DNA of 64,000 bases, taken from contig JAUJYN010000012.1 in the NCBI GenBank assembly GCA_030737835.1, positions 4,593,585 to 4,657,584 on the forward strand, written 5' to 3'. Below the pieces are notes generated by a model, which was not told the DNA's origin, did no database searches, and worked only from the letters and a program-made list of their open reading frames with translations. Positions 47,001 through 59,510 of this stretch are shown in pieces. The stretch is from Acorus gramineus. Lineage: Eukaryota > Streptophyta > Magnoliopsida > Acorales > Acoraceae. Within the stretch, counting starts at the first letter, position 1; the number at the start of each line of letters is the position of its first letter. The position numbers and the translations under genes were made by a program.

Positions 47001-50000
47001 AAAATGTGATCAAACTCAACACCTAAACCTTCATAGAACTACTCCTGAATCTGAAGCCTCCCACCCACGAGCTCGTCACATTCTATTTGGTGCCGTGGTG
47101 GTAGAGTGCTCCTGGAGATTAGACTGTTGTTGATTCTTACGATTGGTTGTCAACCTTTTACACCTTTAACTTAAAGAGTTCTGTGAGCTTCTAACTAAAG
47201 GACACCCATAATACAACTACGAAAAAACAATAAAATGATATCATTCCATGGTATGGCCTTATGAAGTTACAAAGTTCCCTATGATATCCGCACTTCTTCT
47301 TACAGTGTTTTATAAATCAGGAAGCACTGGAACAATTAGCATCAATTGATCTGATTGAGCTTTGCAATGAAGCTAAAGTTGAACAATGCCGAGCAACTAG
47401 GGACCTGAGAAGCTGTGGACGAGATGTGCAACATGCATTGATTTCATGTGGGCATGCATCTTTATGTGTTGAATGCAGTCAACGATGTGACATATGCCCT
47501 ATATGTAGAAATCCTGTGCCGAAGAACGGGAATAGGCTTCGTCTTCGTCTGTACAATAAGTGTGATGAGGCGGGTCTCCTTTCTAAAAGAAATGTGGACA
47601 CTCTTCAAGGGGAGGAGGACTGCAGGAAGCAAGTACCAGAGGATGTCAGACGCCTGTATTCTCTGTTTGACGTCACCTTGGAGAACAATCTGGTTTCTTT
47701 GGTTTGCCATTGTATCCTTCCACAATTGTTTTCTAGTATAACCGGATAAGATACTGTTGAGCAGGTGTTTTTCATGAGATATAGTATGATAGTGTCTACT
47801 TTGGTTATCTTAACAAATATCACAGATGTCACTGATGTTTGTATGGATGAAACCGCTGTCTCTAGTGACCCAGTTCGTGCTATTCTTCTGGATGAAGTTG
47901 TGGTGAAAGACTGGTGCAAGAACACATTTACAAACATTATCACTGAACTTTGTGGAATATGTATCCTTGAATCATTGGAGATCTTTGAATCGATAGTGTT
48001 CACGATTTTTATATTTGGAATTTTCTTATATGCTTTTCTATAATCTGTTTGGATATATGGTACTAATATTTTCTCAAAGTGCCAATTCTGATGACTTCTG
48101 TGGATCTGTTTAACTGGCTGATTATATTTTGTGTCAAAATTAAGGATTAAACAATAAGGAACTATACAGTTCTAATTTCCAGCTTGCCTGTACAGTGAAC
48201 CTGTGGGAATTCATTTGCCTGGTGTACCGAATGTACTGCTTTTTTTAGTATTCAATAATAAAATTCAGCTAGTTCAAAGTGGATTTTATGGTAAGTTGCT
48301 GACAATCGATTTGTTTCTGCCTTATAAATTATTAAGATACTCTTAAATTTGAGCAGATGGAAATTAAGGATTAAATAATAAGGAATTATACAGTTCTAAT
48401 TTCCAGCTTGCCTTTAGAGTGGAACTGTGGGAATTTATTTGCCTGGTGTACTGACTGTACTGCTTTTTTTGGTATTCAATAATATAATTTAGCTTGTTGA
48501 AAGTGGATTTTTTTTGGTAAGTTGCTGAAAGTGAATTTGTTTCTGCCTTATACATATTATATAGATACTCTTAAAATTGAGCAGATGGAAACAAAGTTGA
48601 ATTTACTTCTGAAGCTCACTGTGCATCTAAACGGCATTTCCAGTGTTCTTGATGTTTTAGAATCATCGTTCAAAGAGTCATGCTCTACACAGCTTGATGA
48701 CTTACATTTCCTTTTGGAGGACACATTAAAGGCTAAGCAGGTTTGATTTATTCTAAAATTGATATGAGTAAAGGCATCATCTGAAAAATTATCAATCTAG
48801 CACTCCAGTAGTCCGACATTTTGATATCTGAATTTATTTTATAACCTTTCTTTTTTTTAACTGTTTATAGAATTGTTGTTGCTTTATGAATCCATGTGCA
48901 ATCTCTTTCCTTGAAATGCGTAACTAGTGTAAGTGCGACCGCCCATATGGGTATGTGTGGCTGCACGAACAATGTAGGCCTCTACTTTGGCGACATGTGC
49001 AGCATGTGTGGCACATGCTGCACATTTGTGGTATGTGCGGCCTTTTGCATATAATTAGATTTTGAATTTTAAATTTTTTTAATGACATATAACAAATTTT
49101 ATATTTTGTAGTAGTCATAATTCATTTGATTAGCATATATCAATAATTTTTTTTGTTAATATACCTAAAATCAAGGGATTAGATTAACATATCTTGAATA
49201 TGAAATTTCGTTAACATCCCTAAAATCAAGGGATTAGATGTGTAATAGTTTGTTTCAGATATAATCATGTTAATGTAATCTCAAATGTTGTTCATATATA
49301 TATATCATTTAAAAAAGATTGTATATATAAAAATATATTTGATCTTAAGTTATGATTTTAAATTTTTAAATGACTAAAACATGTACACAATGGTTATGTA
49401 ACTAATTACATGATAAACTCAAATATTCTAAAATTAAGGTATTGCATGTGTAACATATGAAATTATAACTCAAATATATTTTAATATCGTGAAAATTAAG
49501 GGATTTAAAATTCTATAAATAAATTGCTAAAATAAAAAAATTGTTAATTGGATTGGAAGTGTGACTAAAGGATAATTAGTAAATCTTAAAATTTGTTACA
49601 TACAACCAATGAAATGAAGGGATTAATATAAATGAAGGAATTTAATTTTTAAAAAATAGAAGAAAAGAAAAATCAATGTGCAACTGCATGTGCTTTTATG
49701 GCAAATGCGGTCCGCACAGCACTTTAAATCAATGTGCATTACCGTTGGTTTATTCCCATTAATGTCCGGAAGATGTTAGAACTTGGTCTACAAATCATGT
49801 GTCCATGACATAGTTTTGACTAAATTTAAAGAACAGTGGTAATAGAGATATATTGACTATATATCATAGTTGTCTGGATATGCGGTCCAGATGGACCTAG
49901 GCGACCACTCGCCTAACAGCAGATTCATTAACCGCCTACTTGCCTAAATCAAGCCTAGCCCGCCTAATCTCTCGCCTAACCTAAAAATAAAAGGAAAAAA

Positions 50001-53000
50001 AAAAAAACATGATCAAAAGATTGAAACATAACCTACCCTACCAGCCAACAGTGCATCGAATTCTCTCCCAGTTCCAAGTGAGTACTGATTTTTTGTCTCG
50101 TCCTCTTATTTCTCCTTTAGATTTTTGAACTCTTATCTCATTCTCCCTCAATCTCTCTCGCCTGTTTTCCTTCTCCTACTCCAGTCATGGCCCCTCCCGA
50201 TCCCACCATCTCAATTTGTCACCCACTCCATCCTCTTTTTCCCTCTCTCTCCTTCTCTCATTCTCTATCTGTAATTAGCTCTCTCCCTTGTTTTATGTCT
50301 CAGCCATTCTTTTTATAAATATCTATTGATAATTTTGCATGTAGAACTTAATTAATGTCAAAATATGATGAAGTCTAGTTTTTTAGTATCAGCACTGCCT
50401 AGGCGGTTGGCCACCGCCTAGGCTCGCCTAGCCGCCCATACAACTATGGTATATATACTTGAATGCACATTACCATTCTAATATTATTCTGTGAATAGCG
50501 CATAACAACTTGAGGTTTTTTTTTTTGTGAGAAGTTGAAGGTATAATATCACCAAATATCATTAAAATTGAGGTACAATTTCAGTTGTAACAAATACATA
50601 CCAAAATTTTAAAATACAGAGAGATTATTGTAGATGAGAAATCTACTACGAAGCAAAAAATATATATACAACAATTACTCTACGGAGGTCTCTCAGCCCC
50701 CACTCAACTTACTGCCCAGCCCTTGATGAACCTAACAATTCCCTCCTGGATATTTTGATATAGGGGTTAATTGATTTAAATATGGCCTTGTTCCTCCTAC
50801 CAGACAGCCCAACACCCTGTTGGAATTAACATATGTATCACTTCTCTTTCAAGCTCCTGTCACCTTTACACTCGAAAGCACGGACACTCCGTTCGGGGGG
50901 CCGTACCCGTGTCCGACACGGACACGGCATGGACACGTGTCGGACACGCCTCCAGTCGTGTCCACTGAGATGGGCTGCAATTTTGGGTCTGGACACGGCC
51001 TAGGACACGGCCCAACCCAGCCCAGTCCAAAAGTTTTTTAAAAAAGGGAAAAAAACAGGCCCAAACCCATTTAAACAGCCCACAAGGTTCCAAAGATATC
51101 CACTTAAACATAAGGCCTCACTTAAAAGGTTCAAAAAAACAAAAATTGATGCTTGCTTTCATACTTGTAAAACTTTTTATGTATGAAGTATGATATTTTG
51201 TATTTTGCAACATTTTGAAAGAATGGTGGTGTATGGAAAACATTTGACTTCATATGGATGCACATTATATATATTTATTATATTAATTTATTTATTGCCG
51301 TGTCCTAGCCGTATCTGTGTCCTATTTTTTCAAAAATTGCCGTGTCGCCGTGTCCCCGTGTTGCGTGTCCGTGTCCGTGCTTCATAGCCTTTACAACTTC
51401 ACACAACTTACTGCCCAGCCCTTGATGAACCTAACAGTTCCCTCCTGGATATTTCGATATAGGGGTTAATTGATTTAAATATGGCCTTGTTCCTCCTACC
51501 AGACAGCCCAACACCCTGTTGGAATTAACATATGTATCACTTCTCTTTCAAGCTCCTGTTACCTTTACAACTTTTTCCCTGCTGTCCACAATTGCTCTAA
51601 ACTGTAAAGTGAGAAATCTTAACCCGCTGCGACCCCCAATTTAGATTACATAACCCTTGAGAGAGTACAGTATAACCAAAAAACTGTAGTTGGTGAACCT
51701 GTAGTTATTTATATCAAAATTTACCTTTTTTCATCCAAAAAAAAGAGGAAAGAATGAGAGAAAAAATATAAGAAATTGGACAAATAACAGAAAACTGTCC
51801 AATGTAATGTTCATGATACCAACTATATGTTTGCCTTTCTCCTCATCAACTCATGGAATTTGCTTTTGTTTCTGGATGTCTGTAATCAATATTTCTGTGT
51901 ACTAATTTACTGAGAACCATTAAGATTTCCAAGTGTTAATACATATTTATTATATGACATAGAAATCCCCAGTACCTTGGGTCTTGGTTATTTCTCCAAC
52001 AAGTAAATCAAAACGATAAGAAGTCACAGAAATTAGTAGTCAGTAAACTCCATATTTTTTTCCTTTTCTTCTAGAAGAATCTTTCTTGAGCGTATGTTTT
52101 TTTTTCTGGCTGTTTGATCCATGGCTGATGCTTTGCCTCTATACTGAAATTGGCAGAACCTCCCTTTTTTTTTAACATGAATGACAGCTTCAGTTGCATA
52201 AGCATTCATTCATACTAGCTTGACCAAGAGTTAGGTAAATTCTTTGTTTTTTTTACTAGAATGATGTCTATTCTTTTTCTGTCGCGTTTTAGTTTCCCCT
52301 TAAATGAATCTACACTGATCCCATTGATGGTCTGAGATGAAAGTTTAAGATCTATCTCTTCTCCTAGCTCTTGCATCAGATTAATGAAGATTCTTTTACT
52401 CATATTTGTATTGGTGTTCCTGGTGTAATGATGTGCCTATGAGTTTTATGATCAATTATTGATGTGGAATTTAAAAGTATTTTTCTTTATATATTACAAT
52501 AATTACGCAGTATTGTTATAATATTAATCCAAATTTTGTATCGTATCATTGGTAAACATGTGAATAGATTCTATGCGGTGGAGATGTGGAATAAAATGAC
52601 TGGAAAAACTAAGCTGGTTAGGATTAGAAATAAATGCGTTAAAGGAGCATAGGTTTAATTTCTATGGGATTAAGTTGGTTGAACATCGATTCTGGGGTTT
52701 GAATTTGTACAATATATCCAAATGACCGAATCTGTAAAAGAAGGATGTTCGAAGTTCGATGGTGTTGGGAAGAACAGAGAATATAAAATGAATTTTTGAG
52801 AGTAATTAGAATGCTATGAAGACAAGTATACCACTCTTGAATGACGTTCAACAGAAATTTTTGGCTTCATGGGAATGATAAAACCTGCCAAAATTGCTTG
52901 GATGTAGTATTTTGACCGTGAGAACACTGATGAATAATTGAATATGATCATTCCTAACTTTGGAAATTAACTTTCTTGGATTGTTGAATATGATCCAATG

Positions 53001-56000
53001 ATTCTTTATTTCAATTGATTATGGAAAGTTGCTTACATAGGATCAAAATTATAAAAATGTCATTCTTAGCTAGAACTTGATTTACAGCAAAATTTTAACT
53101 TTTTTTAATTAATTTTTCTCAGCATTTGGAGGTGATGACATGGTGTATTAAACATCAGTTCTTTGTAAATTTTCAATCGCGCTTTTCCAGTTTTGACTCA
53201 TGGTGCTCGGTTGTTCAAGAAAGGAAGTCCGCTGCATCTGTGCGAGCATGGGCTGAGCCTATCAGCGGTTCTTCGGGCTCTGCTGATAGTCATGGGTCCA
53301 CACTGTTTGTTGAAGATGCACTATTAAATGTTGGAATAGAAGAGATGCATGCAGACTTGATAAGAGAAGAAACAAGTATCCAGTGTCTGCAGGAAGATGA
53401 ATACTTACTGCCCAAGTCCAATGTTGATGGGGTGGCATCATGCTATCCATTTCAAAATTTACGATCTGCAGCTGATATTCTCTTTCTGAATGGAACCTCT
53501 GATATGGTGATTGCGAAACGAGCAATTGTATCCTTGAATATTTGATATTTTATGGCCTAGGTAAAAAAATATTGGTTTTTCTTAGATAATTTGCTGTGTT
53601 ACCCTTAATTTATGTAGTTCCTGTACTACCTGTTTGATCGCCATTGGACCTTACCTGATTATGGATGGCGACATTTAGTCGATGATTTTGCTGCTGCATT
53701 TGGAATATCCAGATACTCACAACTGGAATGCTTAATCTTCTATCTCCTAGACGATCATACAGAGGATGCTTTGAAGGTGTGTAATGCTGCATTTTTTAGG
53801 GGTTGTAAGAATCTTAAAAAAAATCCTGGTTGATTTATAAGCTTCTAATGATGTTCAACATTTCACTTGTTAAATCTTCTAAATTTTTTTTTGGTCTGTG
53901 GTGTGCTATTTAAGAAGATGCATTTACTGCTCATCTTTTTTTTTTGCTGCTAGTTTTGTTCATCTTGTTGCTTACACTTACTTTTTATTCATCTGATTTG
54001 ATGTTTTCTTTTTGGTAGGAAGCAATATGCCTTCTCCCTGAAATTGCTTCTCAACAGGCACATCCAAAACTTGCCCAAGTTCTTTTGGAACGGCAATGTC
54101 CGGATGCAGCACTGATGGTCCTTCGGTGGTCTGGACATGATGGATTTTGTGTTTATCCTAGTCATGTACATGACAGCATGCAGTTAGTCTCTCTTTGTGA
54201 TGCTGTGACTGCTGTTCGTGTTCGAATTGAATGTGGGTTGTTGACTGAAGCATTTATGTACCAGAGAGTGCACATATTAAAGGCAAAAAATGTCATATGG
54301 CACAGGTCTGATGCTGAAATTTTAAACAGTGAAAAAAGTGGAAATGAGACTTGGATGAAGCAGCTTGAGATACTTGTAACTGAAATTTGCCACCTTTGTA
54401 TTCGGAGAAATCTTGTTGACAGAATGATTGAGTTGCCATGGAATGCTGATGAAGTAAAGTACCTTCATAGATGTCTCCTGGAGTGTGCTTTGCAAAATCC
54501 CACATCGGCATTTGGCAGTCTTTTAGTTGTGTACTACCTCCAGGTAACATTATGATACTTAGATTTTGATCATCTCATTTTATTTTTCTAGTTGTTCTGA
54601 TCCTGCAATTATGTAAAAGTTTATGGTCTCTCATTTTCGTTGTACAATTTTCTGCACGCTGTTCTTATGCAGGAAAGGGGATTGCAATTTCCTTTGTCTT
54701 TTCCTTTTTTTCTCCTTTTTTTAGGAGACTGATTGTTTCTCTTTGAATGTTACCAAATTTTAAAGTGGTCGGACATGCCATCATCTTGTCATTTTCTTTT
54801 TAATATACCATGTCAGTAATTCTGAAACCAATTTCACTTGAAGATTGCATCAGTTACATTGTGCTCTCAATATTGGATAACATCTATATGGAGGGGTATT
54901 TGAAGAATCGAAGGGGTCGTCTATGGCTAGGAGATCCTTAGTCTCCCTTTATATTGAATGTCTTGAATAGAATGATGCACATGATGAAAATAAGGGCCAG
55001 GTTGCAGGCTTGTAGATATCTAGAGGATGTGCTAGCATTATGCACATTCAGTAAGTGGTTTTTTTTTTGATGGTAGCATAGAGAGCTTGGAGTCTTCTAG
55101 TTTTTTTTCACATGCTTAACTTCGATCTCAGGGTCCGAGATTGAATTTCCATAGGACTGTAGTGATCGAGATTCACATGTAAAACTAGGCCTTCTTGTTT
55201 GGTATTCTCTACAAATTGGCATTGGATTCTCCTTGATCTTTGATGGTCTTGAAAACTGCCCAAAAAAGAGAAAGTGCAGATATGTTATCATTCCTAGTAA
55301 AATAGAAATCAAATATAAGATATTTAATTTTGCTAGATAGGAACCCCTCCAAGTACTGATGAAAACTAATACTGTATCCATCCAATATCTTTTTTAATAT
55401 CCGTGTTTAATCTGCCTTTGAGAACAAATATGAATACGGATTGGAAACTGATAAAATACATCAGTATTTGTATCCATTTTTTGAACTCAATATGATGCTA
55501 ATATGTGCACTCTATTATAAATATTTTTAGCATTCAAAATGCCTGTATTGTAATGAATATTGCTTTTTCCTTTTTTGAAAATAAGGATTGAAGCTTCACA
55601 CTAAGGAAATGTCACCCATCGAGCAAAATGGACACCAGGGATCTCCAAAACAAAAAGGAAAAAATTTAAAATAAAAAGAAAAGGAAAACAAAACAAGACT
55701 TCTTACTTTTATGTCCCTTTTTGAACCACATCCCATGTGGATGAGACTTCCGAATCACATCTATGTCCCTTCCCTCTTCCTGATCCCATTATAGGATCTA
55801 TCTTTCAGATGTGATCATCTGCATTTCCTCTATGTACTGTTTCTTCTATGTGCTCCATCTTTTAAGTGTGAATTTCAACTCCAGCTTTTCAGTTATCTTC
55901 TTGCAGCAGTGTCTCTTTCCTCATAGCCTCCCAGCTTTTATTCACAATGCCATGTAATCCATCGACCAGATGCTACCAATTGTGAAATTTGAAATGTTTG

Positions 56001-58725
56001 TTCCTCACTTCCTGACAAAACCCTTCCAAGAAGGTTTGAGGTGGGGGTGGTTTAGACGCAACCTTGGCAGGGCTTTGAGGCCACCAAAAGGTCATTTCCC
56101 TTTCTCTCGTCTCTTGATCACATCCAAGTAATTTTTAGGTAGCATAGAGGTCAAACAAAATCTTTTCATATCCTGTGAGCCAGACTGCCCAACATACTGC
56201 CAGGGATAGCAGGGATGAATTTAGCCTTTTTACTCCTCTCACTTTTTTTTCTCTTGAAATAAATCAGCATCTTGTTAACAGTGCGAAAGACCACTCTTCC
56301 CCTGAAGGCCCTGTCCAATATGTCCCAATATTTCCTACTGAAAGGACACAGAATGAAGAGATGAACAGCAGATTCATCTGCCCTGCTACGGTTCTCTAAG
56401 CAGAGAATCAGCTTTAGGCCATAATTTATGGAATTTTAGATCACAGGTTATTGGGGGGAATTGGTTATTAGCATACTTGTGCATTTGAGATTGTAAAATA
56501 TGATGCATGTTTGATTCTTGCCTGTGGTTTTACATGTGCTAGCATGTTAATATGAATGTACGATCCTCACCAATTTTTTTTTAATCCACTCTACCTAAAT
56601 TTCTGTTCAATATGTATTTATATGGACTTGTCATATTACTTGTACATGTTATTTGCCTGTTGAATCATTATCTGTAAAAGTAAAACCTAATGAAATTTGT
56701 AAACCTTGTGCTTGATTTTGACATCAGCGTTGCCGGTATGTTGAAGCCTATCAAGTTGATCGGAAACTTCAAAATGTGGAGCAGGACACTATGTTGAAGA
56801 CTGTCAATAGGGACATCATTCCCAGGATGAAGTCAGTAAGCCAGTGGAGAGCTGGATTAATTGTAAGTGGCCTTTGTTCTGATTTATGGAAGATTTTCTA
56901 TTTCTTTGTTAATTATTATCATCGACTAATATCTAGGTCAGAGCATGTACTTTGTTGCTCCTTGAATTGAACTTCATTATTCCATGGTACAATCAAACTG
57001 ATCTGGCTTATTTTCACAATTTTTATGAAGTGTTGGATCTGGGTCTCAGATTGGACACATCTGTGATTGTTCTCCTTTATCAAATGAGTTCTCTTTTTGC
57101 TAAAATATTACTTATCTAGCTTTGTTATCGTATCATTTAGCAGAAATTTTTTATTCCATTTAATTAGCCTGACTTCATGCTTCACCCATTTCTTGACATC
57201 ACTGGGCATATAGCTATCATAATGCTTGTTATCTTGTAGATGAAATCAACATGAAATACAACATGGAGTGCTACAAATAGCTACCTCCCAATAATACAAT
57301 ATAGTTCGAAAAAAATTTCAGTGTACAGTTCTGGAAGAATTCTCCTTTCCCATTGAGGGTTATGTTTTTTTTTCCTTCTATTTTATATATATGAAGTTTG
57401 AAATTTTTTTTCAGTGCACACAACTTTCATTATGTGCTGTTGGGTTAGTCTAATTATGAATCTATTTAACACATGATGATGTTCTGTTTACTTTTATGTG
57501 CTCCAGTGCACCTCTAGTATTTTCATATGAAGGACTGCTTTACTGCATGCACTTTTATGTGCTTACATTATTGATTTTTTAGTTTTTCATCTTAGCTTGA
57601 TATTTCCACAAACTGTTAACATTCTCTCTTTTAAAGCACGTAGAATTTGTATTTCTTGATTTTGTTTTCTAAATTGTGATGAATGTCATATTTAAATTAA
57701 CAGGATAAATGCCTGGAATTGCTTCCAGAGGTACAACGTCAACAAATAGTGTGTGCAAATGTAGATAGTGATATGAACTCCTGTATGGATGCTGAACGCC
57801 CTCTTGAAGTTGAAAATTCTTTTGAACTATTGGAACCTGCCAGTTTGTTGGTTTCCCCGTCTGCAGATTCTGTTCTTAGAAAGAGTAGCCCTAATTTTCA
57901 ATTAAAGAAGATATCATCAGACTTACAGAAAAGGTCTAGCAGTTTAATGGTTGATTCCAGTTCACAGCCCTCATCTATCCTGCTAGGGAGATTACTCATG
58001 CCTGTTCAAAGCCCATCTACTCAGAAAATGGATTCACCCATTCAGGGCTCTCATATTCCCCATTATCTGAGCAGTTCAGTCTCAGGTTCAACTCGTGCGG
58101 TAGATGTTCATCATGCAAATGGTTTCAGTTTGGGAACTCAATTTAATGATGGATCTGCTCGAGGTGGTTTCAACAAGAAGCTCCTGAAAGAGCGGAACAG
58201 AAGATTATCTAGGGGACTTCAGAATGATCCAATGGGTCGTTTTGAGAAAGATTTCCTTGGGACAGATTCCAATGGATCCAACAGTCAACAAGATAATGCC
58301 CAACCACTTTTTCATCCAATAGCTGCTGAATATGATCATTATCAAGTGGGTAGTCCGAATAATGATAGAATACACAATGATTTTGTTGGCTATCAATCTC
58401 GGAATACTCATTCTACACATGATTTGGTAGACAGAACACCGTTTGTCATTTCACCAGAGGGAGCATTAAATTTTGCTTGGAGGTAATTTTGATCACCTTG
58501 GATGCCATATGATAAACTAGAAGCTTTGCATTTTGCATTTTTGATATCACTGACCTCTTTATCTTACTTAATAGCTCCCAGACCAGAGAGTCACCTATTG
58601 GACAGCTGAGTATGAATGCTGTGCAGAGATGGAGGTCAGATGAAAGTGAGGATGAAGATGGCCAGGTGCATGAGAGATATTCAGGTCGTCAAATTCCAAG
58701 AAGGGGAAAGTTCCGGAGAAAATGA
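44020..58725 (+). CDS. HOS1: HOS1, RING-type E3 ubiquitin ligase / nuclear-pore-associated protein, ten exons
   Basis: HOS1 in Arabidopsis attenuates cold responses by ubiquitinating ICE1, affects flowering time through CONSTANS and FLC, and binds the nuclear pore, where mRNA export depends on it. Exons: 44020-44115, 47321-47711, 47826-47960, 48565-48740, 53123-53527, 53618-53776, 54019-54543, 56728-56862, 57704-58482 and 58575-58725. All introns are GT-AG, phases agree throughout, and the product is 983 aa. Exon 1 has RRRSPNYDSATVQ. Exon 2 holds the variant RING: ISCGHASLCVECSQRC, then DICPICRNPVPK. Exons 3-8 carry the ELYS-like region, with VCMDETAVSSDP, AADILFLNG, FLYYLFDRHW, VLRWSGHDG, RRNLVDRMIELPWN and SLLVVYYLQ. 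The C-terminus ends WRSDESEDEDG...RRGKFRRK, an acidic then basic tail suited to nuclear localisation. An insert of about 13 residues after WSGHDG (FCVYPSHVHDSMQ) is absent from the Arabidopsis protein as I recall it. Introns 1, 4 and 7 are swollen by transposons, but no exon is damaged. Confidence 0.96.
44441..44905. mobile_element. hAT-like element in HOS1 intron 1
   Basis: The left end CAGTGTTCTAAAAGTCGG and, inverted, the right end CAATATTGTAAAATTCGC are flanked by octamers ATTTGAAT (44433-44440) and ATTTGGAT (44906-44913), 7 of 8 matching. Subterminal CTAGGCGG/GATTAAGC motifs are repeated. Inside lies a second GC-rich unit (about 44600-44793) with ends GCCCCATTTGGGACCG and, inverted, GGGCTCATTTGGATCCG flanked by CTATA, probably a nested insertion. 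Confidence 0.7.
46100..46300. repeat. Repeat fragment in HOS1 intron 1
   Basis: AATGTGGCCTGTGCGGTCGCATAATC and neighbouring GTGCGCCTGCC motifs resemble the termini of the element at 48926-49723. No paired end was defined. Intron 1 continues with CT-rich low-complexity tracts at about 46440-46690 and 46770-46860, and with no recognisable exon before 47321. Confidence 0.4.
48140..48590. repeat. Tandem duplication of HOS1 intron 3 end plus start of exon 4
   Basis: Two units about 224-228 bp long sit head to tail. Shared blocks: AAGGATTAAA-AATAAGGAA (48143 and 48367), CTAATTTCCAGCTTGCCT, TTTGCCTGGTGTAC, TGGTAAGTTGCTGA and TTTGTTTCTGCCTTATA. Each ends in AGATACTCTTAAA-TTGAGCAGATGGAA. The second unit contains the real acceptor and exon 4 start (48565). 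The first holds a decoy acceptor and pseudo-exon start (48337) that runs into an in-frame TAA at 48372-48374. Confidence 0.9.
48926..49723. mobile_element. TIR element in HOS1 intron 4
   Basis: The left end AGTGTAAGTGCGACCGCCC and, inverted, the right end AGTGCTGTGCGGACCGCA form imperfect inverted repeats with additional GTGCGGC-type motifs near both ends. The 800-bp interior is AT-rich and non-coding. Target duplication not determined. Confidence 0.5.
49865..50448. mobile_element. hAT-like element in HOS1 intron 4
   Basis: TIRs CATAGTTGTCTGGATATGCGG and, inverted, CATAGTTGTATGGGCGG are flanked by CTATATAT (49857-49864) and GTATATAT (50449-50456), 7 of 8 matching. Subterminal repeats are CGCCTAGG/CCGCCTA motifs. 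It is 584 bp with no transposase. Confidence 0.78.
50515..51600 (-). mobile_element. LINE 3' fragment with internal duplication, HOS1 intron 4
   Basis: Read on the minus strand, LSGRRNKAIFKSINPYIKIS followed by RRELLGSSRAGQ matches the end of plant LINE ORF2 (usually VWQERNKRIF...). T runs at about 50517-50527 represent the poly-A tail. A segment of about 180 bp (ACTTACTGCCCAGCCCTTGA to AAGCTCCTGT-ACCTTTACA) is present twice, at 50706-50870 and 51406-51571, and a hAT-like element sits between the copies. Confidence 0.7.
50871..51387. mobile_element. hAT-like element, 8-bp TSD CCTTTACA, HOS1 intron 4
   Basis: TIRs CTCGAAAGCACGGACAC and, inverted, CTATGAAGCACGGACAC; perfect 8-bp duplication CCTTTACA at 50863-50870 and 51388-51395. 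The left 140 bp and right 90 bp are arrays of CGTGTCC/GGACACG in both orientations. It is 517 bp and non-autonomous. It inserted at the end of the first copy of a duplicated LINE segment. Confidence 0.92.
55565..56405 (-). mobile_element. LINE fragment with zf-RVT domain, HOS1 intron 7
   Basis: The minus-strand translation from about 56405 gives LCLENRSRADESAVHLFILC, then PFSRKYWDILDRAFRGRVVF, followed by a decayed segment with PAIPGSMLGSLAHRI. This is the zinc-binding domain and following region of LINE ORF2. T-rich sequence at 55565-55580 may be the remains of the poly-A tail. The fragment lies antisense to HOS1. Confidence 0.7.
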
Positions 58726-59510
58726 GTCATTTGTTTGTGTAATGCCAATCATAGCCTTTTCCAGTGTAAGCAGAGATCGAAGGTGACTGCAGATGAGTTG
58801 AGCTGCATGTTTCTTCAGTCTGTTTACCTGTTAATTGATGATACGTTCCTCGAGATTCATTGAAGAGGTTCATGCGGTTTTGGCAGCCTGGATACCCTCT
58901 TCGTCAAGCTGGTCAGATTATATGGATTTGTTTTATGCCATTCAGATTATTAAGAGAACAGGAAGGCATTTGACACGTTTCCTATGGCATCCCAGGAATC
59001 CTAATCATTCAGGTATTTCCATCTTTCTCTGACTGAATTTTGAAGTAATGTGCAGTGGTCCATCAAGTTACTCAGTTATGAATGCCCCAGACATATTAAG
59101 GTTAAAAGACAATGTCTGCCCCTTTAGTTTCTCATTTTTGTATTCTGTCATAATATACATATTTAAGGATGGTTTACAACCTTAGATGAGTGGTATATAT
59201 TGATGTTGCATATGATAGAACCCCTGTTGGTTTTCCATGACTTAAAATGGTTTTGAAAGAAATTACATCTTATCAAGTGCTAATAAATGTCAGACATGTA
59301 TCTAGGATTTTGCGGAGAGGATAAGAAAGAACATTGAGGATTTGATAAGGGTTGATAAAGTGTTTTGGGTTTGTCATCTTGACCAATGCAGATTCTTTGA
59401 ATTTAGCTGAAACATGGATATTGTTTTTGAGATATTGTTTAATTCTTCAGATATTGTTTTTGAGAGCTCAGGTGTAATATGGATTAGCTTTACTCCCATT
59501 TTCTTCTTGA
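58726..59510 (+). other. HOS1 3' UTR and downstream flank
   Basis: Mixed-composition sequence following the HOS1 stop codon, with no further open frame of interest. AATAAATG near 59281 is one possible polyadenylation signal, though earlier sites may be used. It ends at the minus-strand SINE. Confidence 0.4.

Noticed and set aside
46610..47002. 130-codon Ser/Leu-rich frame in HOS1 intron 1
   Set aside because: Derived from CT microsatellite-like sequence; no conserved HOS1 exon is expected here and the splice from exon 1 to 47321 keeps phase.
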